NCBI GenBank assembly: GCA_025351875.1
Contig: JANXVA010000005.1
Span: 1-49,330, forward strand
Direction of reading: 5' to 3'
DNA: 49,330 nucleotides
Origin: Myxococcales bacterium
Lineage (GTDB): Bacteria > Myxococcota_A > Polyangia > Polyangiales > Polyangiaceae
Below the pieces are notes generated by a model, which was not told the DNA's origin, searched no databases, and saw only the letters and a program-made list of their open reading frames with translations. The translations under genes and the position numbers were made by a program. Within the stretch, counting starts at the first letter, position 1. The number at the start of each line of letters is the position of its first letter. This document shows positions 33,951-43,011 of the stretch, in pieces.

Positions 33951-34500
33951 TCAGTACTGACAGCAGCGGAAGCCGATGTCGGCGAGCGGATCGGGATCCA
34001 TGGCGGCTGGCATGCGCGCGACGCTCCGGCCGGATGCGCACGTCTGGCCCAACGCGGAGTCGGCCCAGGAGCCGCCGCGCACGCGGCAGTTTGCCGTCGC
34101 CGTCGTTCCGTCGCACGAGTCCTCCCACTCCGCGACGTTGCCGCTCATCTGGTAGACGCCGGTGGAGCCGCCCTGGCAGGCCTGATGGGCGGCCGTCGAG
34201 ATCAGCATAAGGGAACGTCCGCACGCCTTGGGCCGAGCACGCGTTGTACCAGGCGCTCTTCTCTTGGTCCGCGGCCGACGCAGTCGACATCGTGGACCGG
34301 AAGGCCGAGGTTGAACGCGAGCGTCGTGGCCGCCGCCGCGCCGGCCTGCGCGGGAGGACTCGTCGCCGGCGGCCACGCGCCGCGCGGAAAGAACGTCGTG
34401 TTCGCGGTCAGACACGACCCGACCTGCGTGTTCACCGGCAGTCCTTCACGGACTGGATGTCCCCGGGCTTGATGAACGCATCGAGGTTCTGACCGCTCTC
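33951..34500 (-). pseudogene. Formylglycine-generating enzyme (FGE/SUMF1) family pseudogene
   Basis: Pieces of one FGE-type domain appear in order in different minus-strand frames: NLDAFIKPGDIQSVKDC, then SCLTANTTFFPRGAWPPA with LPVHDVDC, then AWYNACSAQGVRTFPY, then ACQGGSTGVYQMSGNVAEWEDSC through GGSWAD to FRCCQY and a stop at 33951. At least three frameshifts and the loss of the N-terminus mark it as decayed. FGE-type lipoproteins are frequent in Polyangia. Confidence 0.75.
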
Positions 34501-34557
34501 GGCTCGCGCGAACGGGGCGGGACTCTAGCGCCGTTCCAGCGACGGTCACGTCGGGCG

Positions 34558-35775
34558 TCAGCGCGCGGACTCCGCCTCGCCGATGACGTCGCTCATGAAG
34601 TGCACGAGCGCCCACTGGTCCGCGACGGACGGCTCCTTCAGCTCGACGTGCTCGATGGCCTGGCTCACGAGGACCGTGCGCAGCGACGCGGAAGGGACGT
34701 CCTTCGCGAGCCACATCGTCTCGGTCGCCGGGATGACCGTGTCTCCTGCACCGTGCAGCAAGTAGACGTGCGCGCGCAGGCCGGAGAGTCGCTCGTGCGG
34801 AGAGACCGCTTTCATGTCGGTCGTGCGACGCGCGATCATCGCCAGGATCTCGGGGCGGAGCGAGCTGATGTCCGGGCTGAACAGGACGTCCATCTTCGCC
34901 TTCGACGCGGGGGAGAGGCCCTTCGCCGTCTCGCGGGCCGCGTCGCGCTTCTCGTGCAGCCATGAGCGGAGCGCATCGCGCGCGACAGGCACGTCCTCGG
35001 GAGGGAAGAAGTCCTCGGCGTGCGTGTAGACGAGCACCGTCGCGCCGTATCCGTGCGCCCGCAGCTTCTTCGTCGCGCCGGTGACCTCCTCGATCGCATC
35101 GTTCGCGAAGAAGCCAGACACGCGACCGAGGTCATCGTGCGCGCCGATCGCCACGACGAACGCGACCTCGTCTCGGAAGCGCGGGTCGGCCGCCGTGAGC
35201 AGCGACACGCCTCCGCCGAAGCTCGTCCCCATCAGCCCGACCTTCGACGAGCCGCCCGTGCGCGCACGTAGCGCGCGGAGCGATGCGCCCACGGTCTCGA
35301 TGGAGCGCGCCGACACGGCGTAGTCGGCGAGCTCGTCGACCTGCGGCGTGAGGACGACCATGCCCGCGCTCACCACCGACTTCGCGAACCGCTGAAGGCG
35401 CGGCTCCTCGATGCCGAGGTACTGCACGCCGTGCACGAGCACGACGGCCGGGACGTCCTTCGGGGTGGCGCCCGGCGGCGAGAACATCCGCGCCTTCACG
35501 GTGCGCGCGGGTCCGGCGGGCGACGCCGGGACGTCGATGGTGAGGAGCTCCTCCGTGACCTGCGGCTTCGCCTTCGGGTCGGAGAAGGCCATGAGCAGTG
35601 TCGTCGCGCGGGCGTGATGCGCCGCCGGGCGCGCGAGGAAGAGCGCGAGCACCGCCATGACGAAGAACGACATCCGCGCACGTCGCCGCCTGGCCTGGTG
35701 GCGCGTGCGCTCCTCGACCTTCGTTCGTTCGCGGGTGGGCTCGGGCGCCTCGGTGGCCGTCACTGCATCTTCCAT
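34558..35775 (-). CDS. Membrane-anchored alpha/beta hydrolase
   Basis: 405 residues. An N-terminal Arg-rich segment is followed by one hydrophobic helix (SFFVMAVLALFLARP, about 36-50), so the enzyme is probably anchored with its catalytic domain outside the cytosol. The hydrolase core starts with VPAVVLVHGVQYLG (oxyanion HG). The nucleophile elbow is GLMGTSFGGG, with Ser about 204. HVYLLHGAGDTVIP carries the acid, and AIEHVELK the histidine. It resembles dienelactone-hydrolase/acyl-esterase-like proteins; the substrate is not evident. It is divergent from dinB with 71 bp between starts. Confidence 0.87.
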   Translation of the reverse strand: MEDAVTATEAPEPTRERTKVEERTRHQARRRRARMSFFVMAVLALFLARPAAHHARATTLLMAFSDPKAKPQVTEELLTIDVPASPAGPARTVKARMFSPPGATPKDVPAVVLVHGVQYLGIEEPRLQRFAKSVVSAGMVVLTPQVDELADYAVSARSIETVGASLRALRARTGGSSKVGLMGTSFGGGVSLLTAADPRFRDEVAFVVAIGAHDDLGRVSGFFANDAIEEVTGATKKLRAHGYGATVLVYTHAEDFFPPEDVPVARDALRSWLHEKRDAARETAKGLSPASKAKMDVLFSPDISSLRPEILAMIARRTTDMKAVSPHERLSGLRAHVYLLHGAGDTVIPATETMWLAKDVPSASLRTVLVSQAIEHVELKEPSVADQWALVHFMSDVIGEAESAR

Positions 35776-35846
35776 AACGTAAGGACGCTCGGCGCGCGAA
35801 ACCGCACGTCCAGGACCGGTGAAACGTTGTAATTCTTTGTCACGAC

Positions 35847-37046
35847 TTGCGAGAGATCCTGCACATCGACATGGACGCGTTCTTCGCCTCCGTGGAGCAG
35901 CGCGACGATCCGCGCCTGCGGGGCAAGCCAGTGCTCGTCGGCGGCGCGTCTCGTCGCGGTGTCGTCGCTGCCGCTTCGTACGAGGCGCGCGTCTTCGGAT
36001 GCAAGTCCGCCATGCCGATGCACGAGGCGCTCCGTCGCTGCCCCCAGGCGATCGTCGTTTCGCCGACGCGCGGTCGCTACGAGGAGGTGAGCTCGCAGGT
36101 CTTCGAGATCTTCAACCGGTACACGCCGCTCGTGGAAGGGCTCTCGCTCGACGAGGCCTTCCTCGACGTCACGGCAAGCCGCTCGCTCTTCGGGGACGGC
36201 GAGACCATCGCGCGTGCGATCCGCAAGGAGGTCTTCGACGTCACCGGCCTCACGTGCTCTGCGGGCGTCGCCTCGTCCAAGTTCGCCGCGAAGATCGCGA
36301 GCGACGTCAACAAGCCCGACGGCCTCACCCTCGTCGGCCCCGACGTCGCCGCTTTCCTCGCGCCCCTCCCGCTCGAGCGCATGTGGGGCATCGGCCCGAA
36401 GACCGCGCCGACGCTGCGGCGGCTCGGATACGCCACGCTCGGCGATCTCGCCCGCGCGGATGCCGCTGCGCTCGAGCGCGTCCTCGGCGGCTGGGCAGCG
36501 GAGGTCCGCGAGCTCGCGCGCGGCATCGACGTTCGCGAGGTCGAGCCCGATCGTGAGGCGAAATCGATAGGTGCAGAATGCACCTATGAGGAGGACCTCA
36601 CGACCAAGGAGGCGATCGGTCGCACGCTCCTCGCGCACGCTGCCCGCGTCGCCGAGCGGCTCACCGAGGCGGGCCTCACCGCCGGGGCCGTCGTCGTGAA
36701 GCTCAAGTACGCGGACTTCACGCTGCTCACGCGCCGCAAGACGCTCCGCGAGCCGGCGAGCGACACGACGACCCTCCATGACACGACGCTCGAGCTCCTC
36801 GAGCGCTTCCCCCTCGACGGCGCGCGCATCCGACTCACGGGTGTGTCCGCTCAGGACATCGGTCCCGGCGCGGTTCAGCCGACCCTCTTCCCCGATCGCG
36901 CCGCCGAGCGCCGCCGCGGGCTCGAGTCCATCCTCCTGGACGCGAAAGGCCGCTTCGGCGGTCAGCCCATCACGTTCGCCACCCTCCTCGAGGACACGGC
37001 CGACAAGGCCGATCCGACGGGCACGACCTCGCGCCGTCGCCGCTGA
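35847..37046 (+). CDS. dinB: DNA polymerase IV
   Basis: 399 residues, a Y-family translesion polymerase. The start TTG 35847 gives REILHIDMDAFFASVEQ, the exact family N-terminus. SLDEAFLDVT (about 102-111) holds the second catalytic acidic pair, and SAGVASSKFAAKIASDVNKPDG the thumb-side motif. The little-finger domain covers about 230-340. QPTLF (about 348-352) is a beta-clamp-binding motif near the C-terminus. Its upstream 71 bp contain TAATTC (35830-35835) as a possible -10 but no LexA box that I recognise, so damage induction cannot be read from the sequence. Confidence 0.96.
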   Translation: MREILHIDMDAFFASVEQRDDPRLRGKPVLVGGASRRGVVAAASYEARVFGCKSAMPMHEALRRCPQAIVVSPTRGRYEEVSSQVFEIFNRYTPLVEGLSLDEAFLDVTASRSLFGDGETIARAIRKEVFDVTGLTCSAGVASSKFAAKIASDVNKPDGLTLVGPDVAAFLAPLPLERMWGIGPKTAPTLRRLGYATLGDLARADAAALERVLGGWAAEVRELARGIDVREVEPDREAKSIGAECTYEEDLTTKEAIGRTLLAHAARVAERLTEAGLTAGAVVVKLKYADFTLLTRRKTLREPASDTTTLHDTTLELLERFPLDGARIRLTGVSAQDIGPGAVQPTLFPDRAAERRRGLESILLDAKGRFGGQPITFATLLEDTADKADPTGTTSRRRR

Positions 37047-37084
37047 AGAGCGCGCAAAGCTGGGCGGGGAGGGGCGGTCCGGAA

Positions 37085-37090
37085 TAAGAT
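37085..37090 (+). promoter_or_regulatory. -10 element of the Cys-rich lipoprotein gene
   Basis: TAAGAT ends 8 nt before the ATG at 37099. No Shine-Dalgarno is visible. Confidence 0.45.
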
Positions 37091-37098
37091 CCCCGTCG

Positions 37099-37830
37099 AT
37101 GACGCGGTCTCTCATGACTCTTCTCTGCATCGCGGGTGCGTCCGTCGCCCTCCTCGGAGGCTGCAAGCCGAAGGCTGGCGCGAGCTGCAAGATCGAGACG
37201 AAGGAGATTTGCGTCGACGCGAAGCAGGCGCTCGTGTGTCACGACGGCAAGTGGGAGGACATGACGTGCCGCGGGCCCTCCGGCTGCGGGAAGAACGGCA
37301 GCGAGAGCTCCTGCGACCAGACCGTCGCCGAGGACAAGGACGTCTGCAACCTCGTGAACGACTTCGTCTGCAGCGGCGACAAGAAGACGATGCTCGAGTG
37401 CCAGAAGAACCACTGGACCTTCTCGCAGTCCTGCCTCGGCGAGCGCAGCTGCAGCATGGAGCAGAAGAAGGTCATCTGCGACAACAGCACCGCCAAGGAG
37501 GGCGATGCCTGCCGCGAAGAGGATGACTACGCGTGCTCCCCTGACAAGAAGGTGGCGCTCGTCTGCCGCAGCCAGAAGTTCACCGTCGCCAGCAACTGCA
37601 AAGGCAAGAACGGCTGCAAGATCACCGGCGACAAGGGGACCGGCTTCAAGGTCGAGTGCGACGACTCGATCGCGAACATCGGTGACCCTTGCGACAAGGA
37701 GAGCCATTTTGCCTGCGCACCTGACGAGAAGCAGATCGTCAAGTGCGTGAGCAAGAAGTTCGTCGCCGACGACAAGTGCAAGCGCAACGAGAAGTGCGCC
37801 GTCAAAGGCGAGCTCGTCGGCTGCTACTAG
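37099..37830 (+). CDS. Cys-rich four-repeat lipoprotein
   Basis: 243 residues. The signal peptide ends in LLGGC (Cys22). The mature protein is four tandem repeats of about 50-58 residues, each with six cysteines in the same order (for example GDACREEDDYAC, VALVCRSQKF, SNCKGKNGCKI, VECDDS), with conserved aromatic positions. Intrarepeat disulfides (three per repeat) are expected, giving a compact extracellular rod. It is Lys- and Asp/Glu-rich. I do not recognise a named family; the pattern resembles disulfide-rich repeats of myxobacterial surface proteins. It follows dinB by 52 bp but has its own -10 element. Confidence 0.82.
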   Translation: MTRSLMTLLCIAGASVALLGGCKPKAGASCKIETKEICVDAKQALVCHDGKWEDMTCRGPSGCGKNGSESSCDQTVAEDKDVCNLVNDFVCSGDKKTMLECQKNHWTFSQSCLGERSCSMEQKKVICDNSTAKEGDACREEDDYACSPDKKVALVCRSQKFTVASNCKGKNGCKITGDKGTGFKVECDDSIANIGDPCDKESHFACAPDEKQIVKCVSKKFVADDKCKRNEKCAVKGELVGCY

Positions 37831-37959
37831 CCGGAACAGCCCTACGTGAGCGCGAAATGCGCGACAACAGTCGGTCGCGCTCTCGGCACACGCAGTGCTG
37901 AAGGTCTGGCATGGCTGCACGAACCGGCCGCGCTAGACCGGAAGGCCTGATCAGCCCCC

Positions 37960-38937
37960 TCAGAGGGAAGCGAGGCGTTCGCCGAGCTGCTTCTCGAGGC
38001 CTTCGATGGCCTTCGTGAAGCCCTTCACGCCCTCGTCGAGCTTGTCGTTCGCCATGCGGTCGACCTCGTGAGCCTTGCGGAACGCGGCCTCGTCCATCGC
38101 GATCTTGGGGATATCCATCGCCTTCGCCTTCGCGGCGTCGAGCTTCTTCGGGAGCTCGTCGGTCGACTTCTCGAGCTCGGCGAGGAGGCTCGGCGCGATG
38201 GTCAGCAGATCGCAGCCGGCGAGCTCGGTGATCTCCCCGATGTTGCGGAAGCTCGCGCCCATGACCTCCGTCTTGTGGTCGTACTTCTTGTAGTAGTTGA
38301 AGATCTCCGTGACGTTCTTCACGCCCGGGTCCTCGGCCGGCGCGTAGCTCTCCTTGCCGGTCGATTTCTTGTACCAGTCGAGGATCCGGCCGACGAACGG
38401 CGAGATGAGCGTGACCTTCGCGTCCGCGCACGCCACCGCCTGATGCATTCCGAACAGGAGCGTCAGGTTGCAGTGGATGCCCTCCTTCTCGAGGATCTCC
38501 GCAGCCTTGATGCCCTCCCATGAAGCGGCGAGCTTGATGAGGATGCGCTCCTTCTTGATGCCCGCGCCCTCGTACATCGCGATGAGCGAGCGCGCCTTGG
38601 CGAGGCTCCCCTCCACGTCGTAAGAGAGGCGCGCGTCGACCTCGGTCGAGACGCGGCCGGGGACGATCTCGAGGATCTTGAGGCCGAACTCGACCGACAG
38701 GCGATCGATCGCGCGCTTCACGACGTCCTCGGTGCCCCCGCCCTTCGTCTCCTTGCGCGCCCAGACGAGCGCGTCATCGACGAGCTTCGCGTAGGCGGGC
38801 ATCGCTGCCGCTGCGGCGATGAGCGACGGGTTCGTCGTCGCGTCGCGCGGCTTGAACTTCTCGATCGAGTTGATGTCCCCGGTGTCGGAGACCACCACGG
38901 TGACGTCCTTGAGCTGGTCGAGAAGATTCTTGCCCAT
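37960..38937 (-). CDS. tal: Transaldolase
   Basis: 325 residues, the TalB-type length. It transfers dihydroxyacetone units between sedoheptulose-7-phosphate and glyceraldehyde-3-phosphate in the pentose phosphate pathway. DATTNPSL (about 34-41) and [18 protein letters not shown] (Schiff-base Lys about 133) are the two family signatures, with [14 protein letters not shown] and [11 protein letters not shown] further on. ATG 38937 has GGGAGTGGGA upstream as ribosome site. The 129 bp to the convergent Cys-rich lipoprotein gene show no clear terminator. Confidence 0.96.
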   Translation of the reverse strand: MGKNLLDQLKDVTVVVSDTGDINSIEKFKPRDATTNPSLIAAAAAMPAYAKLVDDALVWARKETKGGGTEDVVKRAIDRLSVEFGLKILEIVPGRVSTEVDARLSYDVEGSLAKARSLIAMYEGAGIKKERILIKLAASWEGIKAAEILEKEGIHCNLTLLFGMHQAVACADAKVTLISPFVGRILDWYKKSTGKESYAPAEDPGVKNVTEIFNYYKKYDHKTEVMGASFRNIGEITELAGCDLLTIAPSLLAELEKSTDELPKKLDAAKAKAMDIPKIAMDEAAFRKAHEVDRMANDKLDEGVKGFTKAIEGLEKQLGERLASL

Positions 38938-39175
38938 GATTCCCACTCCCTGTCGCGATCGCGCGCGAAAATCGCGGCAACAAGGTCGTAGCGCCGGCCC
39001 TTGCCACGTGTCGAGGGACAAATGCCAGAGAGTGACGAAGCGCCTCGGTTACAGCGGAACCTGTGGACCTCTGCCCTTCGCGTGCTGGAGGTGCGAGCTG
39101 CCCCGCAGCGCTGGATTTCAGCCTCCGGCGCGAAGTTGGCCCGAGGGCGCGGGGCTTGCTGTTCTGCGTCCCACG

Positions 39176-39610
39176 ATGATGACCAAGCCCGCGCTCCTCA
39201 TCGGCCCCGTGCTCCTCGCTGTCGCGCTCTGCGCGGGCGACGCGAGCGCGGGCGAGACCTCGCTCGCGCTCGGCGACGTCGCCGTGCCGCCCGAGAGCTC
39301 GGGCGTCGACCGCGCCGCGCTCAGGAACGCGGCCGAGGGTGAGCTCCTCGGTGTCGATGCGTCGAAGCTCCGCAAGCGAAGGGCGCGCGACGTGGTCGTG
39401 TCGGTCGCTGTCGTCGGCTCCACGCCTTCGCCGTTCGCCTGCACGATCAACGCGCTCCTCTACGACGCGAAGACCGGCACCATGCTCGCGATCATCCAGG
39501 GCCACGCCCACGCCGAGGGCGCGCCGAACGACGACGTCCGCAAGCGCGTCCTCCGCGCCGCGATGCGCAGCGCCGTCAGCCAGATCCCGGCCGCGCTCGA
39601 CGCGAACTAG
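39176..39610 (+). CDS. Small secreted protein, unknown function
   Basis: 144 residues (ATG 39176, or 39179 in the same frame). A Sec signal peptide (LLIGPVLLAVALCAGDASAG) is followed by about 115 residues with an alternating pattern: LRNAAEGELLGVD, VVVSVAVVGSTPSPFACTINALLYDAKTG, MLAIIQGHAHAEG and RVLRAAMRSAVSQIP. It looks like a small periplasmic alpha/beta domain. No family is recognised. The 238 bp between it and the transaldolase start contain no gene I can support. Confidence 0.7.
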   Translation: MMTKPALLIGPVLLAVALCAGDASAGETSLALGDVAVPPESSGVDRAALRNAAEGELLGVDASKLRKRRARDVVVSVAVVGSTPSPFACTINALLYDAKTGTMLAIIQGHAHAEGAPNDDVRKRVLRAAMRSAVSQIPAALDAN

Positions 39611-39626
39611 CTCGGTCCGGAGCGAT

Positions 39627-40085
39627 TCACGGGCCCGCGTGGGACAGCTCGAGGACCTCGAGATCGGCGAGGTCCTGCTTTCTTCCGGACGCACGTTTGT
39701 TGGCGATCAGATCGGCGAGCCCGACGATCGGAACCGAGACGGTGCCGAGGTCCGCGTAGACGGCCCGCTCGAGCGCAGCGCGCGTATCGATCCCGTCGGC
39801 CTGCGTCATGATGTCGACGCGCAGCGGCGCAACACCGAAGTAGATCACGTCGTCGGCTGCAACCGTCTTCGCGGCCGCCACGACGTTTGGTGGGGCGCCG
39901 AACGCCGCGAGGGCCGCCGCGAGCCGGGCGAGGTTTTCGGGGACTCCGAGAACGAGGAGGTCCAGATCCTTGGTTGCCCTCGGTCGCGCATGGAAACCGA
40001 CCGCGTACCCGCCGAGGATCGCGAACTCAACCTTTGCGGCGACGCACTCCGCCAACAGCTCTTTGAAGTCGGGGTGTAGGTCCAT
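39627..40085 (-). CDS. Nucleotidyltransferase-like protein (MNT/AbiEii-like)
   Basis: 152 residues. EFAILGGYAVGFHARPRATKDLDLLV (about 20-45) is the GG...R-T-x-D-x-D core of small nucleotidyltransferases of the DUF6036/AbiEii type. A second acidic strand (LRVDIMTQADG) and the PIVGLADLIANKRASGRKQDLADLE ending complete the fold. ATG 40085 has GGAG upstream and lies inside the 3' end of the partner gene, which overlaps by 59 nt, so the two are translationally coupled. Such pairs behave as toxin-antitoxin or tRNA/protein-modifying modules in some systems; the role here is inferred. Confidence 0.85.
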   Translation of the reverse strand: MDLHPDFKELLAECVAAKVEFAILGGYAVGFHARPRATKDLDLLVLGVPENLARLAAALAAFGAPPNVVAAAKTVAADDVIYFGVAPLRVDIMTQADGIDTRAALERAVYADLGTVSVPIVGLADLIANKRASGRKQDLADLEVLELSHAGP

Positions 40086-40266
40086 GATCTCCGCTGAGGG
40101 CCAAGGAGTCTTCGACGATCGACCAGATCGATTGCAGGCGCGCGACAGGTGACATCGCTGACCAGAATGCGCGATCGACGGCGGCCATGTCGGAGAGCTT
40201 GGCCACGCCGCCCGTCCAGGTGCTCCTTCGGGCTGCAGCTCGCGCGAGCTTGTCCACTTCGTCCAC
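40027..40266 (-). CDS. Small partner of the nucleotidyltransferase
   Basis: 79 residues from GTG 40266. The core AFWSAMSPVARLQSIWSIVEDSLAL followed by GPTPRLQRAVGGVRRR is a pattern I know from short proteins encoded directly upstream of nucleotidyltransferases in many bacteria. It probably binds and controls the enzyme, like an antitoxin. Its -10 hexamer TACACT (40273-40278) is 6 nt before GTG, so the module would start with a leaderless mRNA. Confidence 0.75.
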   Translation of the reverse strand: MDEVDKLARAAARRSTWTGGVAKLSDMAAVDRAFWSAMSPVARLQSIWSIVEDSLALSGDHGPTPRLQRAVGGVRRRKG

Positions 40267-40272
40267 GAAAAG

Positions 40273-40278
40273 AGTGTA
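40273..40278 (-). promoter_or_regulatory. -10 element of the nucleotidyltransferase module
   Basis: TACACT on the minus strand ends 6 nt before GTG 40266. Confidence 0.5.
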
Positions 40279-40340
40279 GCAGAACGTCTGCCGTCGAGCT
40301 GACCGCCTCGAAGCTCAGCGCGGGCCTCGTCGAAATAGGG

Positions 40341-41471
40341 CTAAGGAGCGGCGATCTCGAAGGTGAGATCGATCGTCTTCTTCTTCACGTCGATCTCCGT
40401 CAGCGGACTCACCACGACCTGCTGGTGACGCGCCGCGAAGAAGGCGTTCACGCGCTCGATGTCCTCCACGATCTTCGTGCGGACGAACACCTGCTTCGGG
40501 CGCGCACGAACGACGGTATCGAGGAGCTCCTTCTCGACGGGGGCGCCGAGCTTGGTCGCGTGCAGCGCGCCGATCGAGAACACGTCGCCTTCGTCGATGA
40601 CGATGGCGGCCGGCACCACACCCTGCGCGTTCGCCGTGCCGACCTCGGTGTCGACGCGGACCTGCACGAAGCCGCGGTCGTAGTAGAGCGAGCTCACGAG
40701 GAGCTGCGCGCGCTCGAGCTCGTCGCGGACGAACGGCTTGCCGGCCTCGAGCGCCGCTGCCTTGCGGAGCTCGGCCTCGGGGACCCTCTTGTTCCCCTTG
40801 AACTCGATCTTCGCGAAGCGCGACTGCGTGCCCTCGTCGACCTTCAGGCGCACGTTGACGTGATCGGGCGAGCCGGCGACGGGCTCGGTGACGACGACCA
40901 CGCGCGCAGCCTCGTAGCCGCGCGACCGATACTCGTCGCGCACCGCGAGGGCGATCTTGCTCGCGGTCGCAGGATCGTACGGCGCGTCCTTCGGGACGGA
41001 GAGCTTCGCGTCGAGGGTGGCGTTACCGAGGACCTTGGCGCCCTCGAAGCCGACGTGCGCGACATGCGGGCGATCGTGCACCGAGTAGAGGAGGGCGACG
41101 CCGGCACCTTGCTGGACCCGGAGGCCGAAGGCAGAGGCGTCGTCGAAGATGCCGAGCTTCAGGATGGCCTCGAGATCGGCGCGCATGCGGTCCGCGCTGA
41201 AGACGTCGCTCGGGTGGAGCTCGATCGCGCGCTGGGCGGCCTGCCGCGAGGCTTCGCTCCCGCCGACCACGCACACGCGAACGACGGGCTTTCCCTCGAA
41301 GCCCTGCGCCTCGAGCGGATCGCCGCCGGGCACGATGCTCTCGGGACACGGCGGTAGGGCCGGCGTCGCGTCGGCGGTGGGCTTCGGGGCGACGACGACC
41401 GGGGCCCTCGCGGCGCATCCCGAGAGCGCGACCAGAAGCGTGAGCGCGAGCGCTTGCGTCGTCATCATCAC
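40341..41471 (-). CDS. POTRA-domain lipoprotein without a beta-barrel
   Basis: 376 residues. The signal peptide ends in ALSGC (Cys19). After a Pro/Ala linker there are consecutive POTRA-like modules, marked by VAHVGFEGAKVLGNATL, FAKIEFKGNKRVPEAELRKAAAL with GFVQVRVDTEVG, and the ending VKKKTIDLTFEI. BamA-family proteins have such modules followed by a barrel, but here the chain stops without barrel strands. It is probably a periplasmic lipoprotein that helps outer-membrane protein assembly. ATG 41471 overlaps the SurA-like stop (ATGA), so both are made together. Confidence 0.85.
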   Translation of the reverse strand: MMMTTQALALTLLVALSGCAARAPVVVAPKPTADATPALPPCPESIVPGGDPLEAQGFEGKPVVRVCVVGGSEASRQAAQRAIELHPSDVFSADRMRADLEAILKLGIFDDASAFGLRVQQGAGVALLYSVHDRPHVAHVGFEGAKVLGNATLDAKLSVPKDAPYDPATASKIALAVRDEYRSRGYEAARVVVVTEPVAGSPDHVNVRLKVDEGTQSRFAKIEFKGNKRVPEAELRKAAALEAGKPFVRDELERAQLLVSSLYYDRGFVQVRVDTEVGTANAQGVVPAAIVIDEGDVFSIGALHATKLGAPVEKELLDTVVRARPKQVFVRTKIVEDIERVNAFFAARHQQVVVSPLTEIDVKKKTIDLTFEIAAP

Positions 41472-42064
41472 CGGATCTCGATGAACGCGCGGCTGCGCAG
41501 CTCGACCACCAGGGCCTCGCGTTGCTTCTCGACCGCAGCCGCGAACGCCTCGTTGTCGGCGGCCTTCTTGCGATCGATCTTTCCGGCCGCGCGGACGAGG
41601 AGCCAGCGCTGCTCGGCGATCTGACGCTTGATCTCCTCCTCGTACTCGACCCGCGAGAAGCCGGCCTTCTTCACCTCGGCCTCGAGCGCGTTGCGAGTCA
41701 TGTTGTTGGCCTGCGCGACGCTCGCGACGCCAGCGTTCACCTCGGCGTCCGTCACCTCGATGTGCAAGGCCTTCGCGTCCCTGGTGACGAGGAGCTCGTC
41801 GATCATGCGCGCGAGGAGCTGCTTCTCCATCGCCGCGAGCTCGGCCCTTCGCTTGGTCGGGTCGTGGGAGAGCGTCGGCTCGAAGCGCTTCGCGCGAGCG
41901 GCGACGTCGGAGCGGAAGATGAACACGTCGTCGATGATGGCGGCGATCCCGTCGAGCGGGACAGGCGCCCGCGCGACCCGCGCGCGAGGCTCGTCAGCAC
42001 GCGCGGCGGAGGAGCTGGCGGTGATGGCGAGACCGAGCAAGGCGGCGACGACCGGGCGAGACAT
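41468..42064 (-). CDS. SurA N-terminal-domain periplasmic chaperone
   Basis: 198 residues. After a signal peptide (residues 1-23, ending ARA) comes the SurA_N fold: PLDGIAAIIDDVFIFRSDV, LLARMIDELLVTRDAKAL, VTDAEVNAGVASVAQANNM, FSRVEYEEEIKRQIAEQRWL. No parvulin PPIase domain follows, so it should hold unfolded outer-membrane proteins but not isomerise prolines. It is the second gene of a three-gene operon with cNMP-DUF1003 (6 nt gap) and POTRA (4 nt overlap). Confidence 0.88.
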   Translation of the reverse strand: MSRPVVAALLGLAITASSSAARADEPRARVARAPVPLDGIAAIIDDVFIFRSDVAARAKRFEPTLSHDPTKRRAELAAMEKQLLARMIDELLVTRDAKALHIEVTDAEVNAGVASVAQANNMTRNALEAEVKKAGFSRVEYEEEIKRQIAEQRWLLVRAAGKIDRKKAADNEAFAAAVEKQREALVVELRSRAFIEIR

Positions 42065-42070
42065 GGGCGA

Positions 42071-42949
42071 TCAGCTCGGTGACGCGGGCTTGACCGAGTC
42101 GGTGGCGAGGTGACCACCGGGCAAACGCTTCTCGATGCGGTCGAGCCGCTTCGCGACCTCCGAGTACATCGTGTCGAACTTCTCGTGCATGTTCGAGATC
42201 TGCATCTCGGCCTTGAGGTTCACGTCGTACTCGATGTCGCCGCGCACCTTGTCGCGGGCCACCTGGCGGTTCTGGCTGAGGAGCACGAACACGCTGAGGA
42301 TGATCGCCTCGAGTGAAACCACGAGCGTCAGGAAGCCGAACGGAAACGGGTCGAAGTCGCCGAACGGCAAGAGCTTCAGGTTGAGCACGATCCAGAGCGC
42401 GAAGAGCGCGATGTGGATGAAGAGGAAGGGAAGGCTGCCCGAGAACTCGGCGATCCAGTCGGCCACCTTCATGACCGTCGAGCGGTTGTCGAGGATCTCC
42501 TCGTTCGCGTTCCGTGTCGCCGCGTTGCGGATGACCGTCGCGTTGTGACGAAGGCGACGCCCCGTGGCGGCGAGGAGATCCATCGCGGCGGCGGGCTTCA
42601 GGCGGAAGAGCTCGTCGAGATCTCCGCGATCGATCTCGATGGCCACGACGTCGGTCTTCGCGCGGGCCGTCGCGGTGCGCGGACCCTCGTCGAGGAGCGA
42701 GATCTCGCCGAAGAACTCGCCAGGGCCCGGGCTCTCGAGGAACATCTCTTCGCCGGTCTTCGTCTTCACCGAGAGCTGCACCTCGCCGCTGGTGACGACG
42801 TACATCGAGTCGCCGGGATCACCGACGTTGAAGACGACGTGGCCCTCCTTGAACGTGACCTGTTCGACGCGCTCCGCGAGGAGCGCGCGCTCCTGGTCGT
42901 CGAGGAGCGCGAACAGGGAGACTTCGGCCAGGAGATCGGTGGTGGACAT
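42071..42949 (-). CDS. Cyclic-nucleotide-binding DUF1003 membrane protein
   Basis: 292 residues. Residues 5-125 are a cNMP-binding domain with [21 protein letters not shown], the phosphate-binding cassette. Residues 150-245 are DUF1003: [15 protein letters not shown] and [26 protein letters not shown], two transmembrane helices. A coiled-coil tail follows. It could sense cAMP or c-di-GMP at the inner membrane; ligand type is not shown. It leads the operon with the SurA-like and POTRA genes and is divergent from fumC (73 bp apart). Confidence 0.9.
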   Translation of the reverse strand: MSTTDLLAEVSLFALLDDQERALLAERVEQVTFKEGHVVFNVGDPGDSMYVVTSGEVQLSVKTKTGEEMFLESPGPGEFFGEISLLDEGPRTATARAKTDVVAIEIDRGDLDELFRLKPAAAMDLLAATGRRLRHNATVIRNAATRNANEEILDNRSTVMKVADWIAEFSGSLPFLFIHIALFALWIVLNLKLLPFGDFDPFPFGFLTLVVSLEAIILSVFVLLSQNRQVARDKVRGDIEYDVNLKAEMQISNMHEKFDTMYSEVAKRLDRIEKRLPGGHLATDSVKPASPS

Positions 42950-43011
42950 GCGGCAGGCGGAACGATCGCCCGCGACTCGCCGCCGCGCAAGGGCCTTGGG
43001 TCTCGGCGTGC

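Noticed and set aside
35776-35846. LexA/SOS box upstream of dinB
   Set aside because: No inverted repeat with a recognisable SOS consensus is present in the 71 bp.
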